Positions 1-8,073 of a DNA stretch of 64,000 bases are shown one piece after another. Each line of letters opens with the position of its first letter. Positions within the stretch are counted from its first letter, which is position 1. A model generated the notes under the pieces. It saw only the letters and a program-made list of their open reading frames with translations, was not told the origin of the DNA and made no database searches. Source of the stretch: DASSUW01 sp963849695 (GTDB taxonomy: Bacteria; Actinomycetota; Thermoleophilia; Solirubrobacterales; Solirubrobacteraceae); assembly GCA_963849695.1 (NCBI GenBank), contig CAWKIT010000006.1, positions 16,868 to 80,867 of the forward strand, read 5' to 3'. The translations under genes were made by a program, and so were the position numbers.

Positions 1-2
1 TG

Positions 3-3000
3 CTGGCTGTGGACCAGTTCGAGGAAACGTTCATGGCCTGCGACGACGAGCGCGAGCGCGCGGCGTTCGTCGGCTCGCTCGTGCACGCCGCACGCGACAC
101 GCGCGGGCGCTGCATGGTCGTGCTCGCGATCCGCGCCGACCACTACGAGCGCTGCGCCGCGTACCCGGAGCTGTCGTCGCTGCTCGCCGCGAACCACGTG
201 CTCGTCACCTCGATGCGGCGCGACGAGCTGCGCCAGGCCATCGAGCGACCCGCGCAGCGCGTCGGCCTCGGCGTCGAGCCCGAGCTCGTCGACGCGCTCG
301 TGGCGGACGTCGAGGGCGCGCCCGGCGCGCTCCCGCTTCTATCGACGGCGCTCCTCGAGCTGTGGCAGCAGCGGGACGGGCGGCGGCTGCGCCATGCGGC
401 GTACGAGCGCACCGGCGGCGTGCGCGGCGCGGTGGCGCGGCTCGCCGAGGACGCGTACGGCCGGCTCGACCCGGCGCAGCAGGGGATCGCCCACAGCATC
501 CTCGTGCGGCTCGCCGCCGAAGGCCCCGGCGGCAGGGTGGAGCGGCGCCGCGTCCCGCTCGCCGAGCTCGAGACCGAGCGCGGCGGCGACGTCGCCCGGG
601 TCGTCGAGTTGTTCACCGACCAGCGGCTGCTCACGGTGACGGCGGGCAGCGTCGAGGTCGCACACGAGGCGCTCCTGCGCGAGTGGCCGCGTTTGCACGG
701 CTGGATCGAGCAGGACAGGGTGGGCCTGCGCATTCATCGCGGCGTAACCGCCGCCGCGCACGAGTGGCGCCGGTTGGACCGCGACGAGGGCGCGCTCTTC
801 CGCGGCAGCCGCCTGACCGAGGCGCTTGATTGGCGTGACACCCACGACGTAACGCTCAACGAGCTCGAGCGCGAGTTCCTCGACGCCAGCCACGCGCGCC
901 GCCGGAGCGAGCGCGCCTACCGGCGCCGCTGGATTCGCACCGCGTTCGCGGGCCTGCTCGTCGCGCTCGCGGCGATCACCACGGTGGCGATCGTCGCCCT
1001 CTACCAGGGGCGCGAGGCCGAGCGCCAGCGCGATATCGCCGCCTCGCGCGAGCTGGCGGCCAGGGCGACCAGCTTCCTCGACGGCGATCCCGGCTTGAGC
1101 CTCGCCCTTGCGCTGGAGGCCCTCGACCGTCAGGACACCGAGCAGGCCCGGAACGTGCTCAGGCAGGCGACGCTCGCGTCACGGACGCTGTCGGTCTGGC
1201 CGGCGCATCGCGACTGGGTGAACTCGGTCGAGCCGAGCGCCGACGGCAGACGCGTCGTGACGGCCGGGCGCGACGGAGTCGTGCGCGTCTGGAACCTCGC
1301 GCGCGGGCGGGCCGAGACGACGATCAAGGCGCACGACGGCTGGGCGCTCGGCGCAAGCCTTTCGCCCGACGGCAGGCATGTCGCGAGCGCAGGCGACGAC
1401 GGCATCGTCGCCCTCTGGGACCTCAACGGCAAGCAGGAGCGCGTGCTGCTTCGGGTGCCTCCGGGGAAGGGCCCCAACGGGGTCGAGTTCAGCCCCGACG
1501 GACAGCGGGTCATCGTTCCCCTGCTCGACGGCACGGTTCGCCTCGTCCCCGTCGATGGTGCCGGACCCCCGACGGTGCTCGGTGAGCACGAGGGCGCGGT
1601 CTGGGTGGCCCGGTTCAGCCGGGACGGCACGCAGGCGGTCAGCGCGGGCGACGATCACTCGGTGCGCGTTTGGAGTCTCGCAACCGGCGAGTCGACCGTG
1701 CTCCCACATCCTGGATTGACGCTCTACGGCGTCGACTTCAGTCCGGATGGAAAGCGCGTCGCCACCGCTTCCGACGACGGAGCGGTGCGGATCTGGAACG
1801 CAGACGGTCGTGGAAGGCCGAGGATCATCAGCGCATCCAAGGAGGCCGTGGACTGGGTGGAGTTCAGCGAGGACGGCAGGAGGCTCGTCACGGCGGGGGA
1901 CGATGCCGTGGTGCGCGTCTTCGACGCCCGGGGCGGGCCGCCGCTCGACGAGCTCACGGGCCACAAGGGCATCGTCCTGCGAGCCGCGTTCGTGCCCCAT
2001 ACGGACACCATCGTCAGCGGCGGCGAGGACCAGACGCTCAGACGATGGGCGTCGGCGCCCGCGGCGATGTTGCAGGCGCCCGTCACCACGGCGAGCTTCA
2101 GGCCCGACGGGCGGCAGGTGCTCACCGGCAGCCCCTCCGGTCCGTTGCGCATCTGGAATCCAGAGGCCGGCTCGGTGAGGGCCCTACCGGGCCACAGGAG
2201 CGCGAGCTTCCCGCAGTTCTCCGCGGACGGCCTGCGCGCGATCAGCGCGGGCTGGGACGGAACCGCGCGGCTCTGGGACCTCACGAGCGGTCGGCAAACC
2301 GTCGTGTTCTCCGCCCCCGACGTCAAGCTGTTCGCTGCGACGATCGATCCCGCGGGACGCCGGATCGCCGTCGCGGGCGGCCGCCAGGAGATCGTCGTCC
2401 AGAACCTCGACGGCGGCGACCGCCAGGTGCTGAGCGGCCATTCCGGGGTCGTTCGCGATGTCGCGTTCAGCCCCGACGGAACGCGGCTCGCCAGCGCCTC
2501 CGACGACGGCACCGTCCGATCGTGGAACGCAGAGACCGGGGGCCGCGGGCGGAGCCTCCGCGGGCACGGCCAGTCCGTCAACTCCGTTTCCTTCAGCCCC
2601 GATGGACGACGCATCCTGAGCGCCGGAGCCGACGGCACGATTCGCGTCTGGAATCTCGACGGCGACCCTCCGGTGATCCTCACGGGTCATGAGGGCCCGG
2701 TCGCGTCGGCGCGATTCGATCGCTCCGGGGAGCGCATCGTCAGCGCCGGACGGGACGGCACGATCCGAGTCTGGAGCTCTGCCGGAGGTGAGGCATTGGT
2801 AGTGCTCTTCACTCATGACGCCCCGGCGCTCTCGGCGCAGTTCAGCCCCAGCGGCGACGAGGTCGTGAGCGCCGCCGACGACGGCATCACGCGGGTCACT
2901 CCGTGTGAGGTGTGCGGTTCGATCAGCTCGGTCCTGCGGCTGGCACAGACCCGCGCCGGTCGAGAGCTCACACCCGTCGAGCGTCGGCGCTACCTGCCGA

Positions 3001-3011
3001 GCAACGACTGA
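3..3011 (+). CDS. nSTAND1 ATPase / WD40-repeat protein, 5'-truncated by the window
   Basis: The reading frame is open to the left edge. It enters at LAVDQFEE, the Walker B region of the nSTAND1 P-loop ATPase family, so the Walker A part and any N-terminal effector lie outside the window. After the STAND helical region (about residues 1-300) there is one hydrophobic segment (AGLLVALAAITTVAIVALY, about 315-335), so the protein is probably anchored to the membrane. About 14 WD40 blades with SPDG...SDDGTVRIW signatures follow, enough for two seven-bladed propellers. STAND proteins are ligand-triggered signalling ATPases and the propellers usually sense or scaffold. The family is secure; the signal and output are unknown. 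The gene converges on the lanthipeptide-like operon with a 23-bp gap. Confidence 0.9.
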   Translation: MAVDQFEETFMACDDERERAAFVGSLVHAARDTRGRCMVVLAIRADHYERCAAYPELSSLLAANHVLVTSMRRDELRQAIERPAQRVGLGVEPELVDALVADVEGAPGALPLLSTALLELWQQRDGRRLRHAAYERTGGVRGAVARLAEDAYGRLDPAQQGIAHSILVRLAAEGPGGRVERRRVPLAELETERGGDVARVVELFTDQRLLTVTAGSVEVAHEALLREWPRLHGWIEQDRVGLRIHRGVTAAAHEWRRLDRDEGALFRGSRLTEALDWRDTHDVTLNELEREFLDASHARRRSERAYRRRWIRTAFAGLLVALAAITTVAIVALYQGREAERQRDIAASRELAARATSFLDGDPGLSLALALEALDRQDTEQARNVLRQATLASRTLSVWPAHRDWVNSVEPSADGRRVVTAGRDGVVRVWNLARGRAETTIKAHDGWALGASLSPDGRHVASAGDDGIVALWDLNGKQERVLLRVPPGKGPNGVEFSPDGQRVIVPLLDGTVRLVPVDGAGPPTVLGEHEGAVWVARFSRDGTQAVSAGDDHSVRVWSLATGESTVLPHPGLTLYGVDFSPDGKRVATASDDGAVRIWNADGRGRPRIISASKEAVDWVEFSEDGRRLVTAGDDAVVRVFDARGGPPLDELTGHKGIVLRAAFVPHTDTIVSGGEDQTLRRWASAPAAMLQAPVTTASFRPDGRQVLTGSPSGPLRIWNPEAGSVRALPGHRSASFPQFSADGLRAISAGWDGTARLWDLTSGRQTVVFSAPDVKLFAATIDPAGRRIAVAGGRQEIVVQNLDGGDRQVLSGHSGVVRDVAFSPDGTRLASASDDGTVRSWNAETGGRGRSLRGHGQSVNSVSFSPDGRRILSAGADGTIRVWNLDGDPPVILTGHEGPVASARFDRSGERIVSAGRDGTIRVWSSAGGEALVVLFTHDAPALSAQFSPSGDEVVSAADDGITRVTPCEVCGSISSVLRLAQTRAGRELTPVERRRYLPSND

Positions 3012-3034
3012 GTCGCGCGGCGCGGCGCCGCCGA

Positions 3035-3238
3035 TCAATCGCAGCAGCCGGAGCGTCTCGTCCGTTTCGTGGGCCTGTCGTAAGCCATCGGCTGGTCGGC
3101 GCCGACCGGCAGGATCTCGGTCTCCGGCAGAAGGAGTGCATCGGCGGGCGCCCGCAAGCTGATCTCGCCGCACAGGAACTCCGCCTCGCGATCCTCGATC
3201 TCGCTCTCGAAGACGGCCTCGAGCGTCGTGTCGCTCAT
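3035..3238 (-). CDS. Candidate RiPP (lanthipeptide) precursor peptide
   Basis: This 67-residue peptide starts at an ATG that overlaps the TGA of the upstream gene by one base (TGATG), so translation is probably coupled. The first half is acidic and leader-like (EDREAEF, many Glu/Asp). The C-terminal end, after a Pro-rich turn, is basic and carries Thr, Thr, Ser and then Cys-Cys-Asp, which gives residues for dehydration and thioether formation. It is the last gene of an operon with a kinase, a HopA1-like lyase and a LanC cyclase, a usual place for a precursor. I see no known core motif, and only one pair of terminal cysteines, so the assignment rests on context. It could instead be a small accessory protein. 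Confidence 0.5.
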   Translation of the reverse strand: MSDTTLEAVFESEIEDREAEFLCGEISLRAPADALLLPETEILPVGADQPMAYDRPTKRTRRSGCCD

Positions 3239-3738
3239 CACGGGTTCCGTCCTTTACCGGCCGCTGGTTGAACCGGACCGTCGCCCTCGTCGGCCGGTGG
3301 GCGAGGAACCAGGTGCGGACCGGGCCCTTCGTCGTCCGTCAGGCGAGGGACCAGGTCCAGAAGCTGCGCTGCCACGTAGCGTGATCCGGGGATCAACGGC
3401 CACGTGCTCATGAGCCCGCCCAAGAGCTGCCCCTCGAGGACCGCGGCCGCCTCCTCCGAGAAGGCCGGCTCGAACATCGTCTCGCTTCGCACCCAGACCA
3501 CAGTGCGGCCGCCCTCGGTGTCGTCGAGCGGAGCACTGTCGACGATGGCGTCCGGGGGGAAGTCCATATACCGCTGGAAGTTGAGATCCGAGTGCATCCG
3601 GACGTCGCCTCCGCGCCCCTGACCGACGAAGCCGACGAGTGCCATCACCTCCACGGTCTCCCGTCTGTCCGAGTTCGGATCCTCGACGAGCCGCTCGACG
3701 ATGGGATTGAGCGGCGGCTGGGTTATGCGGCCGTTCAC
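3238..3738 (-). CDS. 166-aa protein of unknown function in lanthipeptide-like operon
   Basis: The GTG start overlaps the TGA of the LanC gene (GTGA) and has AAGGAG eight bases upstream, so this start is well supported. The protein has no signal peptide or membrane segment. Its middle (about residues 30-90) reads like a small soluble fold, with VGFVGQGRGG followed by an acidic DFPPDAIVDS stretch and TVVWVRSETM. The C-terminal 35 residues are Pro/Gly/Asp-rich and probably disordered. I recall similar uncharacterised proteins in other bacteria but cannot name a family. Its position between the cyclase and the candidate precursor suggests a partner, a larger precursor-like substrate or an immunity/recognition protein. 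No function is claimed. Confidence 0.75.
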   Translation of the reverse strand: MNGRITQPPLNPIVERLVEDPNSDRRETVEVMALVGFVGQGRGGDVRMHSDLNFQRYMDFPPDAIVDSAPLDDTEGGRTVVWVRSETMFEPAFSEEAAAVLEGQLLGGLMSTWPLIPGSRYVAAQLLDLVPRLTDDEGPGPHLVPRPPADEGDGPVQPAAGKGRNP

Positions 3739-5028
3739 TGATCTCTCCTTGGCCGGGGTACCTGCGACTGTATGGACGCACCAACTGGGCTGTCAACCCT
3801 CGCCCGGCGACGGACGAGCAGCGGGGTCGCCACACCGGGATCGAGCAGGCGGAGGTAGAACATCCCGATGCCGGCGAAGCCGAGCATCAACGCCGGCGTC
3901 TCGCCGCGGGGCGTTCCGCACGGGAAACTCCGCGCGCCGGGCCCGTGGTGGAGCTCGATGCCCCGCCGGCCCACCTCGGCTGCGAGGCGCGCAAGCCGAT
4001 CCCCGCGACGGTCCGCCGCGTAGAGCAGCACGTCGCCGGCACCCGCGGCGCCGTGACAGAGCGAGAAGTCGCCAGGGGCATGAGTGAGAAGCCCGGCTAC
4101 ATGCCGCTCGCACGCCGCAACCGCCGCCGCCGCGTCGCGGTCGACAGCCGCCGACCCGAGCAGCGCTGCCGCGCGGAGGCGTGACAGGGCTATTCCGGGA
4201 GCGCCGTTGCACCACGAGTCGGCGGTCGGCATCGGAGCATCGCGGCGCGCGCGCCGGCCGACGTCGCGGAGATCCGCCCAGGTTCGGCTCCGAGAGTCGA
4301 ACCACGAGCGCTCGTACGCGAAGGCGCTCAGGGCCGCGTCTCTGAACCGAGCGTCGCCGGTGACGGCGAACAGCTCGGCGAGAGCGTGCCCGATGCCGGC
4401 GGCGCCGTGGGCGAAGCCGCAGGGGTTGTGCAGCGAGCGCCGGCCGGGCTGCGCCCAGGACCACCCCGCCGGCCCGCGCTCGGCCTTGGCGATCACCTCC
4501 TCGCCCAGCGAGGCCGCCGCTTCGACCAGCCACGCGTCGTCGAGCCGGTCGTTCAGGGCGAGGAGGCCCGCCACCGCTCCGGCGGAGCCGCTCATCACGT
4601 CCGCGGACGCCGTTCGGGTGCCGTTCCGGCGCCACGCGGCGAGCAGCCTGCGGGCTGGTTCGAGCGGCTCCTCAGCCGGCGAGCAGCTCGGCGACCCGTT
4701 CCGCCGCGTACACGACTCCGATGGGGCCGAGATACAGCCCGTCCCGGTGGTCCGGGTGGATGGCGCCGGCGTGGTCGAGCGCATGCCGGATCGCCCCGAG
4801 CGCCGTTGCTCGGAGGAGGTCGTCGTCGAGCCGTGCGCCGGCTTCGGCCAGAAACAGCGCGACGCCGCTCGAGCCCCCGTAGAGGTCGGGGCCGAGCGCC
4901 GCGTTCGCGCCGTAGGGCTCGTCCCGTGGGAGGGCTCCGATCCAGTTGCAGCGCCCATCGAACCAGATCGCCGACTTCGCGATCGCGTGCGCGAGCTCGG
5001 CGGCCGCTTCGCCGAACTCAGAGCTCAT
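3735..5028 (-). pseudogene. LanC-like lanthionine cyclase, split by one-base frameshift
   Basis: The N-terminal 118 residues (from ATG, 11 bp inside the HopA1 gene) contain DLYGGSSGVALFLAE and GLYLGPIGVVYAAERVAEL, then hit a TGA near 4672. The next frame continues the same protein with no gap in homology: DVMSGSAGAVAGLLAL, FAHGAAGIGHAL, SWCNGAPGI, SLCHGAAGAGD, FPCGTP. The total fits a LanC of about 430 residues, and the span is 3n+1. Deleting one T at about 4674 restores a single frame. The zinc ligands expected in LanC (Cys of WCNG, Cys-His of CHG) are present, so a repaired protein should cyclise dehydroamino acids with cysteines. An internal ATG at 4595 could express only the C-terminal two thirds. 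A sequencing error is at least as likely as true inactivation. Confidence 0.85.
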
Positions 5029-6007
5029 ATCGATCCTGGGATCCAGGCGCCAGATACGGGACGTCGATGTCGAGTCCGCGCTCCGCGAAGCGGCGGGCGA
5101 CGGCGCCGATCCGATCCTCGAGCCGGCGCGCGCCGCTTTCGTGGGCGTCCACCAGCCCTTCGGCCACCAATCGGCAGCGGCTCGTCCCGAAGCTCGCGCC
5201 CAGGCTGGGCCGGTGCTCGCCGACGGCGACGCCGGGGGCGAGCGGCTTCGCGAACGCCGGCGGCTCGCCGTGCAGGTGCTGCCGGCACCTGGAGACGAGC
5301 GTTCGCAAAGACTCGCGCGCGCGCGCGAAGTCGCCGTCATCCAGGTAGAGGACCGCCGCGTCGCAACGGTCGAAGCCCCCGGGATCGCCGACCACCTTGA
5401 GGTCGAAGGGGATCCTCGCTCGGTTGAGCACCCGCGTACCGGTGTCGACGAGGGGGGTGGCGCCTTCCACGGTGATGTTGAAGTAGACGCGCACCTCGGC
5501 CCGGCCTGCGCTCGGCTCGGTGTCGCCGAATGCCGTGTAGAACCCCGGCGAGCCGGCCAGCGTCTCCTTGGGACGGCGGACGCTCACGAGTGCGCCGGGG
5601 GCCAATCTGCGGCCACCTTCGCGACACTGCGACACCGGCACGCGCGCGCGAAGACCGTCCCGCACGATCACTGCGGTGCCACGTCGGCGGCTCTCGACAC
5701 GCCACCCCGGCTCCCAGCCGCCCGCTCCGGAGTTGACCCGGGAGAGGGCTTCGACCAGCGCCCGATCGAGCCGTCGCGCACCGTCCTTCGCTCCTACCGG
5801 CACCGGCCGCCCCTGGGTGTAGAACCATCGGTACAGCTCGCTCTCCAGCCCGCCGATCAGAAACTCCCGCGCGGCAGCGGGCGCAAGCGCCGCCGCGACC
5901 GCCGGCGGAAGCGGCCGCGAGCGTCGCCCGAACCAGGTGTAGGAAGTCGCTGACGTCACCGCGACGGCGCGCAGGGCCGATTCGACCTGCTCGCGGTATC
6001 GGATCAT
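5018..6007 (-). CDS. HopA1-family protein, probable phosphothreonine/serine lyase of RiPP pathway
   Basis: A 329-residue soluble protein resembling the T3SS-effector HopA1 family. Visible landmarks are an N-terminal helical part ending EFLIGGLESELYRWFYTQG, a middle RVYFNITVEGATPLV strand, then FDLKVVGDPGGFDRCDAAVLY and the C-terminal GTSRCRLVAEGL. In class V lanthipeptides and thioamitides a HopA1-like enzyme (LxmY/TvaD type) removes phosphate from phospho-Ser/Thr to leave dehydroalanine/dehydrobutyrine, paired with an APH-like kinase. Here the start overlaps the kinase stop (ATGA) and the 3' end overlaps the LanC start, consistent with one coupled enzyme set. The family is likely; the chemistry is inferred from context. 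Confidence 0.78.
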   Translation of the reverse strand: MIRYREQVESALRAVAVTSATSYTWFGRRSRPLPPAVAAALAPAAAREFLIGGLESELYRWFYTQGRPVPVGAKDGARRLDRALVEALSRVNSGAGGWEPGWRVESRRRGTAVIVRDGLRARVPVSQCREGGRRLAPGALVSVRRPKETLAGSPGFYTAFGDTEPSAGRAEVRVYFNITVEGATPLVDTGTRVLNRARIPFDLKVVGDPGGFDRCDAAVLYLDDGDFARARESLRTLVSRCRQHLHGEPPAFAKPLAPGVAVGEHRPSLGASFGTSRCRLVAEGLVDAHESGARRLEDRIGAVARRFAERGLDIDVPYLAPGSQDRYEL

Positions 6008-7068
6008 CTCGACAGCCCGAGCAGGTCCGCCGACGCTTCGTCCGGCCGGCGTAGGACGTTCCGGCTCAGCGGCACGAGATAGGCGACGCGGGCGTGCAGC
6101 TCATCGTGGCCCTGAGCCTCCTCGAGCGCCGCCGTCAGCAGGCGCAGCCCAGCGAAGCGGGATGCGCGACGCAGCGTCCGGCTCAGCTCAGGCGCGGTTG
6201 CCCGAGCATGATCCGCGTACGCGCTCCAGAACGCCCGCAGCACGGGTCGCATCCGCCGCAGCGGCAGCCCGGCGTGTGCGAGGAGTCGACCCGGGTCCAG
6301 CGGGTCGATGATCGGGATCGACTGGAGCCACGCGCGCAGGTACTCGCCGAGATAGGCGCCGATGTCGAAGGCCGGATCGCCCGGGCCGCAGAGCTCCCAG
6401 TCGATCAGCTGCAGGCGCGTCCATCGCCTCGAAGCGTCGCGTCGCACTGCGACGAGGTTGTCCCACCGGATGTCCCCGTGAATCACCGCGTCGTCCCGCC
6501 ACGTAGCGGGGAGCTCGTCGAGCGCAGCGCACAGCTCTTGGCTGCCCTGGATGATGCGCGTGAGCTCGATGGCCGCGGGGCTCATCCCCCGGATCGACTC
6601 CAGGTCGGGCTCGTGCACCCGCAACGCCGGCCTCGGATCCATGGGCTCGACGTCCAGCGCGGCGGGAGCGACCGCATGCAGGAGCGCCAGCGCCCGCCCG
6701 GCATCGCGTGCGAGGGCGCAGGAGAACCGGCCGCGCGCGTGGTGGCGTGTCAGGTCCCGTGCATGACGTGCCGACTCGAAGACGATCAGTCCCTCTGCGT
6801 GATCATGGACAACGAGCCTCGGAAGCCACCGCGCGAGCCCGTCGACGGCGGCCAAGCGCTCCAGCACGGCCGCCTCACGGGCCACGCCGGCGCCGTCCGC
6901 CCCGTCGGCCGCCTTGAGCACGAAGCAGGGCCCGTCCTCGGTCGTGACGACGAAGACGCGGTTCAGCCGCGACGTGTCGGCGACGCGGAGCCCGCCGTGC
7001 ACGACCGCCCTCGGGCTGAGCAGCTTCCGGTCGAGGAGGTACCCGGCGACGTCCGCGGCGGCGAGCAC
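6004..7068 (-). CDS. APH-like kinase, probable Ser/Thr phosphorylating enzyme of RiPP operon
   Basis: The aminoglycoside-phosphotransferase fold is clear. There is a nucleotide-binding N-lobe (VFVVTTEDGPCFVLKAADG), the Brenner motif VIHGDIRWDNL with the catalytic Asp, and IDWELCGPGDPAFDIG carrying the metal-binding Asp. I chose the GTG at 7068 because GGAAGG lies eight bases upstream; an in-frame TTG at 7092 would add eight residues. With a HopA1-like lyase directly downstream (ATGA overlap), the likely role is phosphorylating Ser/Thr of a precursor peptide, as proposed for LxmK/TvaC-type kinases. An antibiotic or small-molecule kinase is the alternative if the context misleads. It is the first enzyme gene of the operon. 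Confidence 0.82.
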   Translation of the reverse strand: MLAAADVAGYLLDRKLLSPRAVVHGGLRVADTSRLNRVFVVTTEDGPCFVLKAADGADGAGVAREAAVLERLAAVDGLARWLPRLVVHDHAEGLIVFESARHARDLTRHHARGRFSCALARDAGRALALLHAVAPAALDVEPMDPRPALRVHEPDLESIRGMSPAAIELTRIIQGSQELCAALDELPATWRDDAVIHGDIRWDNLVAVRRDASRRWTRLQLIDWELCGPGDPAFDIGAYLGEYLRAWLQSIPIIDPLDPGRLLAHAGLPLRRMRPVLRAFWSAYADHARATAPELSRTLRRASRFAGLRLLTAALEEAQGHDELHARVAYLVPLSRNVLRRPDEASADLLGLSR

Positions 7069-7129
7069 GCGCCGATCCTTCCGGTGATCCAAGCGAGTTG
7101 CAAGCGCCGTGTGGGCGCCGGTGTGAAGC

Positions 7130-7438
7130 TCACGCGCGGACTCGGTGGCCCACGCAGTTCGGGGCGTCGCAGATGGCGGGCGCCCGGTTGGTGCGGCCGG
7201 CGGTCGTCACGTCCAGCCGCGGGTGCAGGGCGGCTGCGATCTCGCGCAGCGTGCGGTCGGCGTCGCACACCGCGCCGGCGCGCTCGAGCGCCTTCAGCGC
7301 GGCGCGACACGCGGCGGCGGTCGCCCGCACGCCGAACGGCGCGGCGGGAGGCAGCGTCGGGTCGTCGGTCGCGCGCCGGCGACCGGGGCGACCGAGGGGG
7401 CGCCAGACTCGGCGCGACGGGATGGTGGGATGGATCAC
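7130..7438 (-). CDS. Small protein of unknown function with CDAPNC ending
   Basis: The GTG start is preceded by AGAGGA at six bases, and the frame has coding-like GC3. The 102-residue product has a basic, Pro/Arg-rich first third, an Ala-rich helix (AAACRAALKALERAGAVCDADRTL) around residues 40-65 with cysteines, and a C-terminal ICDAPNCVGH with two cysteines. It lies 61 bp upstream of the kinase on the same strand and could share its transcript. I do not recognise a family. The Cys pair could bind metal, or the protein could be a second substrate of the lanthipeptide-like enzymes; neither idea is supported beyond position. Confidence 0.5.
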   Translation of the reverse strand: MIHPTIPSRRVWRPLGRPGRRRATDDPTLPPAAPFGVRATAAACRAALKALERAGAVCDADRTLREIAAALHPRLDVTTAGRTNRAPAICDAPNCVGHRVRA

Positions 7439-7506
7439 GGCAGGTCCTCTTGGTGGCGGTGGACCCGCACCATCCCCCGGGGTGCTTGCGGGGCGGTTAC
7501 AGAGTG

Positions 7507-7523
7507 CTGACAGCGGCTGTCAG
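7507..7523. promoter_or_regulatory. Perfect 7-bp palindrome CTGACAG-CGG-CTGTCAG
   Basis: Seven-base arms separated by CGG. It overlaps the last codon and the stop of the 56-aa gene and precedes the 102-aa gene by about 70 bp. The size and symmetry fit a dimeric repressor site; a short hairpin in the transcript is the alternative. There is no T-tract. Confidence 0.4.
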
Positions 7524-7690
7524 GCGACGCTCGAGTACGGCCCGATCGCCGCCGCGACGTCGAGCGCGAAGCCCTGGCGCGCGGCGCGGGCGCGAGCGAT
7601 CCGCTCCGCGCTCGCGGCGTCGCCCGCCCGGACGTTGCCGTGCCAGCGGGTGCGCGTCTCGCGGTCGAGTCCGACGATGAGGTAGATCAC
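7520..7690 (-). CDS. 56-aa small protein (WHGNVRA type)
   Basis: The GTG start follows a strong GAAGGAG at five bases. The short product begins with a beta-like YLIVGLDRETRTRWHGNVRA, goes on as an Ala/Arg-rich helix and ends IGPYSSVA. The pattern (strand, TRWHGNVRA turn, helix rich in AERIARARAA) resembles small uncharacterised actinobacterial proteins that recur in paralogous copies. No function is known to me. It is separated from the next gene downstream by about 80 bp that includes the palindrome, so the two may be co-regulated. Confidence 0.6.
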   Translation of the reverse strand: MIYLIVGLDRETRTRWHGNVRAGDAASAERIARARAARQGFALDVAAAIGPYSSVA

Positions 7691-7842
7691 AGCGGCTCCT
7701 TCGGGGGTTTCTCTCTTGGAGGCACAGGAACCCGCCGCAGATACATCGTGTGGTCAGGCCACGGCGAGGTTCGCGCGCGGGTGAAAGTGGCTGTTGGCCG
7801 TTTGCAAACCGGCTGCAAACGCTCTCGAAGAGCTTGCACGGC

Positions 7843-8031
7843 ATGCAAGCCCACGTGCTCCCCACCAATCCGTCCCACCGCATCATGCGCCGCCAGCTGT
7901 CGGATGTGCTGGCCCCGGCCGCCGACGTGACCCCGCACGACCGGCAGCGCGCGCTCGTCCAGGCGAGCCTGCTGACGCGTTCGCACCCGGGCGAGGCGCG
8001 CACACAGCGCCGCGGCTGGGTGCTCGGCTGA
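7843..8031 (+). CDS. 62-aa hypothetical protein
   Basis: ATG start without a clear ribosome site; third codon positions are strongly G/C as in real genes here. The basic product carries SHRIMRRQLSDVLAPAADV and ends RRGWVLG. It converges on the sigma-factor gene. The upstream 100 bp is less GC-rich and contains TTTGCAAA and repeated TGCAAAC, which could be regulatory. No family recognised; it may be spurious. Confidence 0.4.
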   Translation: MQAHVLPTNPSHRIMRRQLSDVLAPAADVTPHDRQRALVQASLLTRSHPGEARTQRRGWVLG

Positions 8032-8073
8032 CCCGGCGCCGTCGCGGCGCCCCGCCGCGGCGGCGCCCATGCC

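Noticed and set aside
3238..5340. Treating the two LanC halves as two independent genes
   Set aside because: The halves are non-overlapping parts of one family and join without missing residues at the frame change; the second half has no ribosome site at its only internal ATG.
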